A program made the position numbers and the translations under genes. From contig DVHA01000076.1 of the NCBI GenBank assembly GCA_018712425.1, positions 1 through 6,403 on the forward strand: 6,403 nucleotides of DNA, given 5' to 3'. The notes under the pieces are model-generated. The model saw nothing but the letters and a program-made list of their open reading frames with translations. It searched no databases and was not told the DNA's origin. This DNA is from Candidatus Faecivivens stercoravium. Its GTDB lineage: Bacteria; Bacillota; Clostridia; Oscillospirales; Ruminococcaceae. Below are positions 5,762 through 6,403 of this stretch, one piece after another. Numbering within the stretch: the first letter of the stretch is position 1; every line of letters begins with the position of its first letter.

Positions 5762-6403
5762 ATGGAGGAACGGAAACTGACCGCCGGTATCTTGAAGCGG
5801 TTCCGGGAGGAGCTGGTCCGCCGGGAGCGGAGCGCCGCCACCGTCGAAAAATATATGCACGACGTCCGGAGCCTGGCCGTCTGGCTGGACGGTGGGGCGG
5901 TGACGCCGGAGCGGGTGCTGGGATGGAAAAAGGAGCTGACCGGGCGGTTTAAGCCGGGCACGGTGAACGGCAAGCTAGCGGCGGCGAACGCGCTGTTTGC
6001 CTTTGCCGGGTGGGGGGACTGCCGGCTGGAGTCGCTGAAGGTGCAGCGCCGGGCCTTCCGGGAAGACGCGCGGGAACTGAGCCGGGAGGAGTTTTACCGG
6101 CTGGTGAACGCCGCCGGGCGGCTGGGGAAGGAGCGGCTGTCGCTGCTGCTGGAGGCGATCGCCGGGACGGGGATCCGGGTGAGCGAAGTGAAGTACCTGA
6201 CGGTCGAGGCGGCGAGGCAGGGGGTGGCGGAGATCGCGCTGAAGGGGAAAATCCGGACGATCCTGCTGCCCGGCAAGCTCTGCCGGAAGCTCTTACAGTA
6301 CGCGCGGAAACAAAAAACCGCCTCCGGCGAGATTTTTCTCACCAGAAGCGGGAAGCCGATGAACCGGAAACAGATTTGGGCGGAGATGAAGGCGCTGAGC
6401 AAA
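5762..6403 (+). CDS. Tyrosine recombinase/integrase, XerD-like (C-terminus cut by window edge)
   Basis: The 214 visible codons show a short tyrosine recombinase that cuts and rejoins DNA. Residues about 8-85 form the SAM-like core-binding domain (RRERSAATVEKYMHDV; KPGTVNGKLAAANALFAFAG). The catalytic domain begins near 105. Catalytic arginine I is R139 in AGTGIRVSEVKYLT. The beta-hairpin lysine is probably K163 in LKGKIRTILLP. The HxxR box and nucleophilic tyrosine lie beyond the right edge. The start ATG 5762 has GGGAGG (5749-5754) seven bases upstream. The gene has its own unit, 126 bases after the reductase and behind a terminator; no convincing promoter was found in between. GC content is as high as in its neighbours, so nothing in composition marks it as a recent arrival. 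Whether it serves a mobile element or is a resident chromosomal recombinase cannot be decided here. Confidence 0.93.
   Translation, partial: MEERKLTAGILKRFREELVRRERSAATVEKYMHDVRSLAVWLDGGAVTPERVLGWKKELTGRFKPGTVNGKLAAANALFAFAGWGDCRLESLKVQRRAFREDARELSREEFYRLVNAAGRLGKERLSLLLEAIAGTGIRVSEVKYLTVEAARQGVAEIALKGKIRTILLPGKLCRKLLQYARKQKTASGEIFLTRSGKPMNRKQIWAEMKALSK

Overview
The window is GC-rich, densely coding DNA from a low-copy chromosomal region. It most likely comes from a gut-type anaerobic Firmicute (class Clostridia, Lachnospiraceae- or Oscillospiraceae-like). Supporting signs are strong GGAGG ribosome sites, a CyuA/YhaM-type cysteine desulfidase, a sugar ABC permease remnant of the LplC/YtcP type, and a Clostridia-style tyrosine recombinase. 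The genus cannot be fixed from the sequence alone.

Layout. Bases 1-1312 (minus) hold most of an M20-family, PepV/Sapep-like dipeptidase whose C-terminus runs off the left edge. Bases 1313-1573 are a divergent control region with one promoter candidate per strand and two inverted repeats. Bases 1574-2310 are a decayed locus. It holds the membrane-anchored N-terminus of a sensor/regulator broken by an in-frame TAG, then about 150 AT-rich bases that look like the left end of an insertion sequence, then only the last ~59 codons of a sugar ABC permease. A consensus extended -10 promoter just after the permease stop starts an intact run of three genes: a cysteine desulfidase-like protein (2363-3652), a zinc-motif URO-D/MtaA superfamily protein (3745-4701) and a YdhF-like aldo/keto reductase (4715-5635). 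This run ends at a strong intrinsic terminator (5664-5699). A tyrosine recombinase then starts at 5762 and runs off the right edge.

How the genes may work together. The dipeptidase and the desulfidase both fit peptide and amino-acid catabolism (dipeptides to amino acids; cysteine to pyruvate, sulfide and ammonia). The URO-D-like protein and the reductase are separated by only 13 bases and are almost certainly co-transcribed; their joint substrate is unknown. The sensor stub and permease stub are typical partners in carbohydrate-uptake loci, so an ancestral sugar-uptake operon appears to have collapsed here through a deletion with an IS remnant at the join.

No RNA genes, CRISPR arrays or complete mobile elements were seen. 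No new defence-type system is evident. The points most worth a second look are the collapsed locus with its ribosome-site-masking hairpin, and the undescribed desulfidase/URO-D/reductase gene trio.
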